Assembly (NCBI GenBank): GCA_020436025.1
Contig: JAGQYP010000001.1
Span: 1 to 64,000 of the forward strand
Origin: Crocinitomicaceae bacterium
GTDB lineage: Bacteria > Bacteroidota > Bacteroidia > Flavobacteriales_D > Crocinitomicaceae
Direction of reading: 5' to 3'
DNA: 64,000 bases
Both the position numbers and the translations under genes were made by a program. Below, piece after piece: positions 36,516 through 44,648 of the stretch. The first letter of the stretch is position 1. The number at the start of each line of letters is the position of its first letter. Below the pieces are notes generated by a model. It searched no databases, had not been told where the DNA came from, and saw only the letters and a program-made list of their open reading frames with translations.

Positions 36516-36668
36516 TCGTAGTTCTAGCGTTTGTAAGTTAAATTTATATTATTCAAGCAACAGTGTTATTATTCTAAATCAAATCTTATTTACAAGAATA
36601 TGTTTACAATCTCACAAAACAAAGTAATTTACAATATTAATACGGAAAAAGAAAGCATTTAGTTGTAT

Positions 36669-37607
36669 TTACTCAAAAGTTGGGCATCCAGATGGGTCTT
36701 CTGACTTACTTTTACAAGTAGAAAAACCTATACCAAATTCATGAGTGAAAGCGGTATTCGGGCCCATTTTTGAAGTTACGAAATCAAATGAATATGAAAT
36801 TGACATGTAATTCAGAAATCTGAATCTAAACATGGCTCCAAAAGCGTCAACCGATCGGTATAATAATCCAACACTGAATAAATTTTTGTAGTTATAAAGT
36901 ACGTTGATCTCAACGGTAAGAGGTCCTTTAGGTGGAATTCGCAGTAAAACGGAAGGGACAATGGACATCTGATCACTTGAAAATCTGGCATTGTATCCAC
37001 CATTTAAAGTGTAATGCATGAGCATTCTGGAATTGTAGCCAATTTCTTTCCATTTGTTCCGAATTAGATTTCTGATGGTTCCGCCTACATAAAAATTACG
37101 GCCGCTCATCCAGAATCCCAAAACAGCATCTGGTACATAAAATTTACTTGATTTTCCGAACAAACTTGGGTCTGAAACAATTGTGCTTGCATTGTTTCCT
37201 CGGAATTCAAAAATAAAGGCTCCCATTTGCAATCCAACAGCAAATTTGAGTTCACGTGTAAAATTATACTGAAAGCTATAGGCGAAGTTGAAACTGGTTT
37301 GAGCAAAATGTCCAATATCATCTCTTTCAATCATTCCACCAATCCCATGTTTAACTCCCAAGTACTTCTTATTCTTCGTTTTAATCCCAGATGAAAAACT
37401 TAAATATCCCGATTTGGGAGCTCCAGATATTCCAATCCATTGAAACCTGTAAGACACATTTGCATCTATGCATCTTTTGATTCCTGCAGTAGCTGGGTTG
37501 AGACTAAATTGATTGAATACAGTTTGAGAATATTGAGTTAACTGCTGCGTATTTCCCGAAATCGGAAAAATAAAAATGGATGATATGATAAAAATATAAC
37601 GCAACAT
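36669..37607 (-). CDS. PorP/SprF family type IX secretion membrane protein
   Basis: A 312-aa PorP/SprF outer-membrane barrel. A signal peptide (ending GNTQQ) precedes LTQYSQTVFNQFSLNPATAG, and YRFQWIGISGAPKSGYLSF follows. A small cysteine-bearing tail (CKSKSEDPSGC) ends it. Its ATG overlaps the stop of the preceding type B cargo gene by one base (TAATG), which implies coupled translation and a dedicated cargo-partner relationship. It repeats the organisation of the SprB/PorP pair just downstream. Confidence 0.92.
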   Translation of the reverse strand: MLRYIFIISSIFIFPISGNTQQLTQYSQTVFNQFSLNPATAGIKRCIDANVSYRFQWIGISGAPKSGYLSFSSGIKTKNKKYLGVKHGIGGMIERDDIGHFAQTSFNFAYSFQYNFTRELKFAVGLQMGAFIFEFRGNNASTIVSDPSLFGKSSKFYVPDAVLGFWMSGRNFYVGGTIRNLIRNKWKEIGYNSRMLMHYTLNGGYNARFSSDQMSIVPSVLLRIPPKGPLTVEINVLYNYKNLFSVGLLYRSVDAFGAMFRFRFLNYMSISYSFDFVTSKMGPNTAFTHEFGIGFSTCKSKSEDPSGCPTFE

Positions 37608-38935
37608 TATCTTACAAGATTAACCGTTCCTCTATAGGGATCAGGGTGTAATGGGTCTTTAAAATCGATATAATAAAAATAAGCGCCTGGACTTAACTCT
37701 TTTCCGCTTTTACTAGTTCCATCCCAATATTTGGTGTTGTTATATCCGATTGTTCTATAGACGACAGAACCCCAGCGATTGTAAATAATGATTTCTACAT
37801 TAGGATATTGATCTGCCGTGATTACCTCCCATGTGTCATTTAAGCCGTCTCCGTTAGGCGTGAAAGTATCTGGAATTTTAAGCTGAGGGTCAACAATTAT
37901 AGTTACACTATCGGAATCACTACAACCATTAACGGTGTCAGTAATGGTCATAAAATATGTCGTTGTTACATTTGGAGAGGCTATGGGATTGATTACAGTT
38001 GAATTGGTAAGCGATATACTTGGTGTCCAAGATACAGTATAATTTGTACTATTTGTAGTTCCATTCAAATTTGCGGATTCTCCATCTACAATAGTTTGGT
38101 CAGCACCTGCATCCAATGTCAATTCTAGAACACTAAACTGAATGGAGTCTATTGGGTAGGCTCCTCCACAAACAGAATCACAAACTGTATATACACCTAA
38201 GTAATCTCCATCTGCAATCGCATTGGTTTGAAAGGTATCGACATTTGTAACCGCAATGACATTACCGTTTTGTGTCCAGGTAAAGGTTGAATCCAAAATG
38301 CAATCAGAGGATCTTGCAGCAGTGAGGGTGACCAAATCGCCTTTACAAATATTAGATGTCGTACTTAGCGAAATAGAAGGTGTGGGTCGTACAACTCCTG
38401 CTCCAGAAATCGAAATATCATAAGTTGCTTCACCTGGAAAGAACACCCCTGACCCAAATCCAATCCCATCCACTAAGATATAATAGACTGTGTTTGGATT
38501 TAGACTTAAAGTATTTAAATTAAAATTAGCCGCCCCTTGAGTGTTATTCAAAGTGTCGGCACAATTAGCAATTACTGATGTATAGGTGCTTGGAATACAA
38601 GGGGTAGACATTTCGTAAACAACAATTTCCAAATTTTGGGCTCTTGCACTCGTATCTGTATTGTATACTATATTATTTAAACTTACGGTAACAATTCCTC
38701 CAACATCGTTTGTGATGAATTGATACCAAACTGTATTATCGGGTGTAAGACAATTAGAAAGAACAAGAAAATCATCCTCACAACCGGGACACGTTTGGAC
38801 TGTGGCGTCAATATTTGTTGACGTTACAGGCGTGCCTACACAAAGGTAAGTGGCATTCCCACAATTGTCATTTGGTGGTTGCGCATAAATTAAAACACTG
38901 ATGATCAGTGCCGATATCGTTGCAAAAAGTTTCAT
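37607..38935 (-). CDS. T9SS type B sorting domain protein (secreted)
   Basis: A 442-aa exported protein. Signal peptide MKLFATISALIISVLIYAQ, a beta-sandwich region starting PPNDNCGNATYLC (common in Bacteroidota surface proteins), Ig/PKD-like segments (DAGADQTIVDGESANL), and a type B C-terminal sorting domain (DTFTPNGDGLNDTWE, IIIYNRWGSVVY). I start it at ATG 38935 because this gives a normal signal peptide; the upstream ATG at 38980 adds 15 unlikely residues. The stop overlaps the ATG of PorP/SprF. Surface function unknown; adhesion is possible. Confidence 0.9.
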   Translation of the reverse strand: MKLFATISALIISVLIYAQPPNDNCGNATYLCVGTPVTSTNIDATVQTCPGCEDDFLVLSNCLTPDNTVWYQFITNDVGGIVTVSLNNIVYNTDTSARAQNLEIVVYEMSTPCIPSTYTSVIANCADTLNNTQGAANFNLNTLSLNPNTVYYILVDGIGFGSGVFFPGEATYDISISGAGVVRPTPSISLSTTSNICKGDLVTLTAARSSDCILDSTFTWTQNGNVIAVTNVDTFQTNAIADGDYLGVYTVCDSVCGGAYPIDSIQFSVLELTLDAGADQTIVDGESANLNGTTNSTNYTVSWTPSISLTNSTVINPIASPNVTTTYFMTITDTVNGCSDSDSVTIIVDPQLKIPDTFTPNGDGLNDTWEVITADQYPNVEIIIYNRWGSVVYRTIGYNNTKYWDGTSKSGKELSPGAYFYYIDFKDPLHPDPYRGTVNLVR

Positions 38936-39044
38936 TCTAAACTGCAGTATCCTTTTAAATATACGTAAAGCTACACTCAAAAGAAAACGGAATATATAAA
39001 TTCTTAATTATTTGTTAAAACTTATATTTTGATAACTTTTTTCA

Positions 39045-39052
39045 TATGTTTG
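39045..39052 (+). promoter_or_regulatory. putative -7 element of the barrel/Ig-repeat gene
   Basis: TATGTTTG matches TAnnTTTG and lies 39 nt upstream of the ATG at 39092. Confidence 0.35.
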
Positions 39053-39091
39053 GTATGATAAATGCACTCCATCTGCTTTAAATTATTGATT

Positions 39092-42000
39092 ATGAAACGT
39101 TCAATTCTACTATTGCTCACCTTTCTAAGCCTTTTTTCGGCTTACAACCAAAACTCAAAAGTTGTCTATGATTCAGACTCCAGATGGTTTTTAAGTTTAG
39201 GGGGAGGTGTAGCATGGCATACCACAGATGTTAAAACAAAATTAAAGTTTGGTTTTACCGGTGAAATCGGGTATACCTTTTTCATGAAACCATCCAGCCC
39301 GATTTCCTTGGATCTTGGATTTCGTTACCTAACTGGAGTATATGAAGGACAAAACTATGATTTTCATAATGGTTTAGGTCAAAATATTGGAGTTAATGGG
39401 GAGATGGATACGTCTGTAAATTATGCCGCAAATCCTGGCAGAGTCCCACTTAATTTTAAATCCACTGTTCACGATATTTCCTTAGAACTTCAGTTGAATA
39501 CAAATAAATTGAGGGAACGTACGGGGTTGAATATATTCATTTTTGGTTCAGTTGGTTTTTCATTTTACAATGCTAGGGGGAATCTAACAAAATTCAATTC
39601 TGCAACTCAGTCTTATGAGATGTACGACTACGAAACACTTTACAATAATAATGGGCAGCAATTTACTAAGAGCAATATTAAAGGCTTTTTGGATGACACA
39701 TATGAATCTGCCTTAGAGGGATCTCATTTGCCAGGAGGGAAAATCAATTCAAAATTTACTCCAAGTGTTGGAGCCGGATTTAGTTATCAAGTTGCTCCTA
39801 GAATTGCCATAGGATTGGAGCACAGAACTACTTTCACATTGAATGACCTTTTTGATGGAAACAGATTTAATCAAGATAATTCCGTTTCCACAAATAAGGA
39901 CCTTTACCATTATACAGGAGCCTTTATTCGTTTCCATTTGAAAAGTGGAAAAGGAAAGGTAAAGGAGGAGCATAATTCTCTCAATAATATCAACAACTAC
40001 AATGCAAATCCGATAAAGCCGGAAGTGGATATTTTTGACCCTGCAGACAATCCATACATAACAGATTTTCCATCTTTTACAATCAAGGCGGTTGTTTTGA
40101 ATGTAAGTGATCGATCACAAGTTACTTTCAAGCAAAACGGATCAATCAATAACAATTTCACATTTGATCCAAGTACGCATAGATTTGAATCCAATGTTTC
40201 CTTAAATCCGGGACAAAATGTATTTGAAGTTAGAGGTACAAATTCTGCTGGAACGGATGCTGAGAACAGAATCATTATTTTGGAGTCAGAAGAAAAACAA
40301 CCTCCAATTGTTAACTTCAATAACCCATCGTATACCCCGTACACCACATCAAACGGGACTTTCCAAATGTCGGCAACTGTATTAAATGTTGAAGACCCGA
40401 ACAAAGTGACAGTCGAATTGAATGGACAGTCGCTTACCAATTTCAATTTTAATCCAACAACTGATGTATTGACATGCCCGTTGAATTTGAACGGAGGGCC
40501 AAACACGGTTAAAGTTACAGGTACAAATGATGTAGGAACGGATTCGAAAGAAACAGTAATTGTTTATGAGGTTGTAGAAGTGGCTCAGCCTCCAATTGTC
40601 AACTTTATTGTACCTGGTTTGAATCCTTACACAACTCAAAACAGCACGATGAACGTTCAAGCAACTGTGCTGAATGTAGATGATCAGAATAATGTTGGAG
40701 TGAAAGTCAATGGTCAGTCTACTTCAAATTTCACCTGGAATGCTTCATCGCATACTGTTGATCTTTCTGTAAGTTTGAATGATGGAAATAATGTGATTGA
40801 GGTTTCGGGAACAAATTCAGTTGGTTATGATTCGAAATCAACGGTTATAATCAAAAATAATCCGCAAACATCGCTCCCTCCAGTGGTTAGCTTTATTGAC
40901 CCTAATGTTAATCCAAAAACTGTATTTGCAGCGCCTTACAATTTGGTAGTAAGAGTGGAAAATGTTCAATCCAGTAATCAAATTGAACTGAAAATAAACG
41001 GAATTCCAACTAATAATTTCAATTACGTCGTTTCTTCTAAAATCATGACCTTCAATGCAACATTAATTGGGGGGGCAAATATTTTCGAGGTTACCGCAAC
41101 AAATAATGTAGGCCAGGATTCCAAAAACACAACCATCATCCTAAAAGAAGCGAATGTTGGACAGCCACCTGTTGTTACATTTACCAATCCAGGTGTTAAT
41201 CCTACAACTGTTCACAATAGCTCTTATTATGTGGCAGGTACCGTTTTAAATGTTGACAATTCGAGTCAGATTCAAGTAAGTGTAAACGGAAATGCATACA
41301 CTAACTTCAATTATAACACGATTACCAAAGTCATTAGTTTCCCGACCACTTTAATGTTGGGTAGTAATGTAATTCAAATTTCTGCAACAAATAATGCAGG
41401 GCAGGATTCTAAGCAAACTGTGATCAATTACGAACAAATTGTTCAAGGTAATCCACCTGTAGTTACAATTACAAGTCCGTTTACCAACCCATATAATATT
41501 AATGTAAACCATCACTTGGTTACTGCAACGGTTTTAAACGTTGACACCAAATCACAAATTCAAGTGAAGCGAAATGGAATGGTGATTAGTCAATATTTGT
41601 ATTCTTTTGATAACAATACGAAACAGTTGGCATACAATGCTACGCTGAATCAAGGAAATAATATTTTCGAGATTTCGGCTACAAATCAATATGGAAGTGA
41701 CATGAAAACTACTGTGATCGTTTACAATCCAGTAGTGACTCCATGTAACAAGCCGGCCATTACTTTCCAAAACCCTGCAACGAACCCATTTACAGCTACT
41801 AATTCATCATATGAAATTAGAGCTCAATTATTAAATGTGGCTAGCTCGCAATACATCACCTTGAGAGTCAATGGAACGCTAATCAATTCTTTCAGCTTTA
41901 ATACAGCTACAAAGATATTGACAAAGACAATCAATTTAAATTCTGGTACGAATGTGATTCAGCTTGAGGCGACAAATTCTTGTGGAGGTTCTTCAACAAC

Positions 42001-44593
42001 CACTTTCATTAGTTATACTCAACCAAATAATCCTTGTATTCCTCCTGCAATTACTCCGATCAACCCAAGCAATGCTAGTTTCTCTAGCCTGACTAAATAT
42101 TTAACGGTTAAAGCAAGTATTACTCAAGTAACTAATGGTTCTGATTTAACACTTACTCATAATGGTCAAAGTGTCAATTTTACTTTTGATAATGGGACTA
42201 AAATGCTCATTGGAAATGTTACCTTAGGTACAGGGAATAATACGATTATTGTTACAGCTACAAATGGATGTGGAACCACAAATTATACTTGGAATGTTTA
42301 CCATAGTCCGTGTACACAGCCTTCAATTGTGATGAATAATCCGACTGTGACAAGTACTACAGTTTCTAATCCAAGTTTTGTAGTGAGTGCGATTATTTCT
42401 GAAATTCAGAATTCAAATAATATACAGTTTAAGAAGAATGGTCAGAATATCAATTTCATTTATAACTCCGTAACGAATTCTTTCAACTCGACGGTGAATT
42501 TATCGAGTGGAGTCAACAACTTTGAATTGGTAGCACAAAATCAGTGTGGAAACGATACCAAGCAGTTTGAAGTAACTTATAATCCAATTCAAACGATCAA
42601 TCCACCTGAGGTAGATATTACAAATCCAAATGTGACCCCATTCAATACTTCAAGTAGTGGAATGACGATCAAGGCGATTATTGACAATGTAGCCTCTGCT
42701 TCACAGATTACTGTAATCTTTAATGGGTCAACAATATCCAACTTTAACTACAGTCCGAATTCTGGAATTTTAACATTCTACACTGGATTGCAAAATGGAA
42801 ATAATACGGTTAAGATAACAGCTGTAAATCAAGCAGGAAGTGACATGGATCAAGCGACTATCATTTACAATCCTCCTGTGAGCATTAATCCTCCTGAGGT
42901 TGTATTTACGAATCCGAGTTCAAGTCCAAAATTAGTTTCAGCTCAAACCTATACTGTTGAAGGGTTTGTAAGAAATGTGACTAGTGCGAGTCAAGTTATT
43001 TTTAAAGTAAATGGTCAAACAATTACAAGCTACCAGCGAAATTTCTCTAATGGTAAAATGGATTTTAGTTTGGTTCTTCAATTAAGTAACGCGAATAATT
43101 TATTCAACATTGATGTTACCGGTACAAACCAGGCTGGAACAGATCAGGACAACAGAATTGTTCAGTACGATCTGAGTTCAAATCCTATTGGATTGCCTGA
43201 CGGAAACAATGGTGGTGGAAATTCCGGAGGAGGAAATTGTATGCCTGTTGTTTCAGGAACTTTCTCCGCTGACAATTTAAGTGCCACTGCAAATTCTACA
43301 AAGGATTTATCTAATGTCGTATTGAAGTACCATGACGGCGCCACACAAAAATTTGATAACCTAAGTGGCTATTCAGGAACTTTCTCGGGAACGGGTTCTC
43401 ATGCCGGAAAATGCATTGTGGGTATGTGGATCAAGTCTGGTTGTAATCAAAGTAATGATGGACCTGGTTTCGGTGAATATGTTGCCAACTCTGGTTATAG
43501 TGGAACTTGTGGATCATCCAACTCAGGCGGAAACAACACAGGACCATGTGGTCCAAGATTTAATCCAGGGAATTCTGAATGGGAATTCTGTCTGATCACA
43601 CCGTCAGGAACATACAATAGAGATGATTTGGCGAATAATGGCAACTTTACTTACTCTGGACCTGCAAGTTCAGTTTACTTTAAGCCAATTGCTGGCGGTG
43701 GGGATGCTACCGTGAATGGTCAGCCATACAGCGTACAAAACGGACAGTACTACTTGTTCCAAGGTAGTCTAACTGTAAATGTTAGCTCCAATCACCCCGG
43801 ATCAATGGGTCATTGGACAATTTGCCTGACGTCTAACTCAACTCCAACATATGGAAACGGTAATAACCGTCCGCCTAGCCCCTGTGAATCGGCCAGCAAT
43901 GGTAATGGAAACGGTGGAAATAATGGTGGTAACAACGGCGGTGGAAACAATAACGGTGGAAATAATGGTGGGAACAACGGCGGAGGTAATTCCGGTGGTG
44001 GAAACAACAGCGGGAATAATGTAACCGTGATACCTCCACAAGTTATCTTTACAAACCCAGCTGCTCAAAATAGAAGTATTACTGGAAATAGCTTCACTGT
44101 AACCGGATTTGTTAAAAATGTAAGTTCAACCAGTGAAGTAGTATTCAAAGTAAATGGGACTCCAATTACAAATTATCAGAAAAACTTCACAAACAATAGA
44201 ATGGATTTCCAACTTCCTTTAAGTTTCAATCCTACTAATAATTTGTATAATGTTACAGTTACAGGAACTAATGCCGCTGGAACAGATACAGATTATAGAA
44301 TAATTGAATATAATTCTCCATTCAACGGAACAGGAAATGGAAATAATGGAACGAATGGAAATGGTACAAAAAACAATAATGGAGGGAGCAATAATCCCAA
44401 GATTAATTTGAATAAATCAGATGGAAACAACAATAATGGTGGGAATAGAAACAACAATACTACTCCAGCAAAAAATGTAAATGTGAAGTCAACCAATACG
44501 GGTACCAATCCAAATGTGAAAACCAATAATTCTGGTACGAATTCGAATGTGAAGACGAACAATTCAAATAATACAAATCTTAAATTGAAGTAA
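39092..44593 (+). CDS. outer-membrane beta-barrel protein with 12 Ig-like repeats
   Basis: An 1833-aa protein. A signal peptide (1-20) is followed by an N-terminal outer-membrane barrel of about 285 residues with FLSLGGGVAWHTTDV, LDLGFRYLTGVYEG and VGAGFSYQVAPRIAIGLEHRT. Eleven Ig-like repeats of about 95 residues follow (PPxVxFxNPxxNPxTT start, LNVxxxxQ centre, VTATNxxGxDSKxT end). Next come two unrelated modules (43243-43880), a Gly/Asn-rich linker, a twelfth Ig repeat (44032-44315) and an Asn/Gly/Thr/Lys tail. No T9SS sorting domain is present. I start at ATG 39092 (MKRSILLLL) rather than 39062. Barrel first and Ig repeats after recalls intimin-type proteins; adhesion is an inference. Confidence 0.82.
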   Translation: MKRSILLLLTFLSLFSAYNQNSKVVYDSDSRWFLSLGGGVAWHTTDVKTKLKFGFTGEIGYTFFMKPSSPISLDLGFRYLTGVYEGQNYDFHNGLGQNIGVNGEMDTSVNYAANPGRVPLNFKSTVHDISLELQLNTNKLRERTGLNIFIFGSVGFSFYNARGNLTKFNSATQSYEMYDYETLYNNNGQQFTKSNIKGFLDDTYESALEGSHLPGGKINSKFTPSVGAGFSYQVAPRIAIGLEHRTTFTLNDLFDGNRFNQDNSVSTNKDLYHYTGAFIRFHLKSGKGKVKEEHNSLNNINNYNANPIKPEVDIFDPADNPYITDFPSFTIKAVVLNVSDRSQVTFKQNGSINNNFTFDPSTHRFESNVSLNPGQNVFEVRGTNSAGTDAENRIIILESEEKQPPIVNFNNPSYTPYTTSNGTFQMSATVLNVEDPNKVTVELNGQSLTNFNFNPTTDVLTCPLNLNGGPNTVKVTGTNDVGTDSKETVIVYEVVEVAQPPIVNFIVPGLNPYTTQNSTMNVQATVLNVDDQNNVGVKVNGQSTSNFTWNASSHTVDLSVSLNDGNNVIEVSGTNSVGYDSKSTVIIKNNPQTSLPPVVSFIDPNVNPKTVFAAPYNLVVRVENVQSSNQIELKINGIPTNNFNYVVSSKIMTFNATLIGGANIFEVTATNNVGQDSKNTTIILKEANVGQPPVVTFTNPGVNPTTVHNSSYYVAGTVLNVDNSSQIQVSVNGNAYTNFNYNTITKVISFPTTLMLGSNVIQISATNNAGQDSKQTVINYEQIVQGNPPVVTITSPFTNPYNINVNHHLVTATVLNVDTKSQIQVKRNGMVISQYLYSFDNNTKQLAYNATLNQGNNIFEISATNQYGSDMKTTVIVYNPVVTPCNKPAITFQNPATNPFTATNSSYEIRAQLLNVASSQYITLRVNGTLINSFSFNTATKILTKTINLNSGTNVIQLEATNSCGGSSTTTFISYTQPNNPCIPPAITPINPSNASFSSLTKYLTVKASITQVTNGSDLTLTHNGQSVNFTFDNGTKMLIGNVTLGTGNNTIIVTATNGCGTTNYTWNVYHSPCTQPSIVMNNPTVTSTTVSNPSFVVSAIISEIQNSNNIQFKKNGQNINFIYNSVTNSFNSTVNLSSGVNNFELVAQNQCGNDTKQFEVTYNPIQTINPPEVDITNPNVTPFNTSSSGMTIKAIIDNVASASQITVIFNGSTISNFNYSPNSGILTFYTGLQNGNNTVKITAVNQAGSDMDQATIIYNPPVSINPPEVVFTNPSSSPKLVSAQTYTVEGFVRNVTSASQVIFKVNGQTITSYQRNFSNGKMDFSLVLQLSNANNLFNIDVTGTNQAGTDQDNRIVQYDLSSNPIGLPDGNNGGGNSGGGNCMPVVSGTFSADNLSATANSTKDLSNVVLKYHDGATQKFDNLSGYSGTFSGTGSHAGKCIVGMWIKSGCNQSNDGPGFGEYVANSGYSGTCGSSNSGGNNTGPCGPRFNPGNSEWEFCLITPSGTYNRDDLANNGNFTYSGPASSVYFKPIAGGGDATVNGQPYSVQNGQYYLFQGSLTVNVSSNHPGSMGHWTICLTSNSTPTYGNGNNRPPSPCESASNGNGNGGNNGGNNGGGNNNGGNNGGNNGGGNSGGGNNSGNNVTVIPPQVIFTNPAAQNRSITGNSFTVTGFVKNVSSTSEVVFKVNGTPITNYQKNFTNNRMDFQLPLSFNPTNNLYNVTVTGTNAAGTDTDYRIIEYNSPFNGTGNGNNGTNGNGTKNNNGGSNNPKINLNKSDGNNNNGGNRNNNTTPAKNVNVKSTNTGTNPNVKTNNSGTNSNVKTNNSNNTNLKLK
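40018..43190 (+). repeat. 11 tandem Ig-like coding repeats
   Basis: Eleven consecutive repeats of about 95 residues, each starting near a PP-V-F-NP motif and ending in an N-x-GxD pattern. Repeats 7-9 have gained cysteines (PC, SCG, GCG, QCG) that the others lack. A twelfth copy stands apart at 44032-44315 and is closest to repeat 11 (shared FVKNV/FVRNV and VFKVNG). Confidence 0.8.
43890..44020 (+). repeat. Gly/Asn-rich low-complexity coding tract
   Basis: Repetitive GGT/AAC/GGA-rich sequence encoding runs of NGGNNGG and GGGNSGG units. It forms a flexible linker between the second inserted module and the last Ig repeat. Such tracts are prone to length change. Confidence 0.8.
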
Positions 44594-44613
44594 AATTCAT
44601 TCAGATAACTTTG

Positions 44614-44648
44614 AAACGGTTTATCTTTTTAGATAGACCGTTTTTTTT
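44614..44648. terminator. shared terminator overlapping the end of the LTD gene
   Basis: A 13-bp stem (AAACGGTTTATCT/AGATAGACCGTTT, one U-G pair) with a TTTT loop and a T-run on the plus strand. It terminates the barrel/Ig gene. The right arm and part of the left arm are also the last codons and stop of the opposing gene. Confidence 0.75.

Noticed and set aside
39997..40506. 169-aa minus-strand frame in the Ig-repeat gene
   Set aside because: It lies over well-conserved repeats; similar antisense frames recur at the repeat period, which marks them as shadows.
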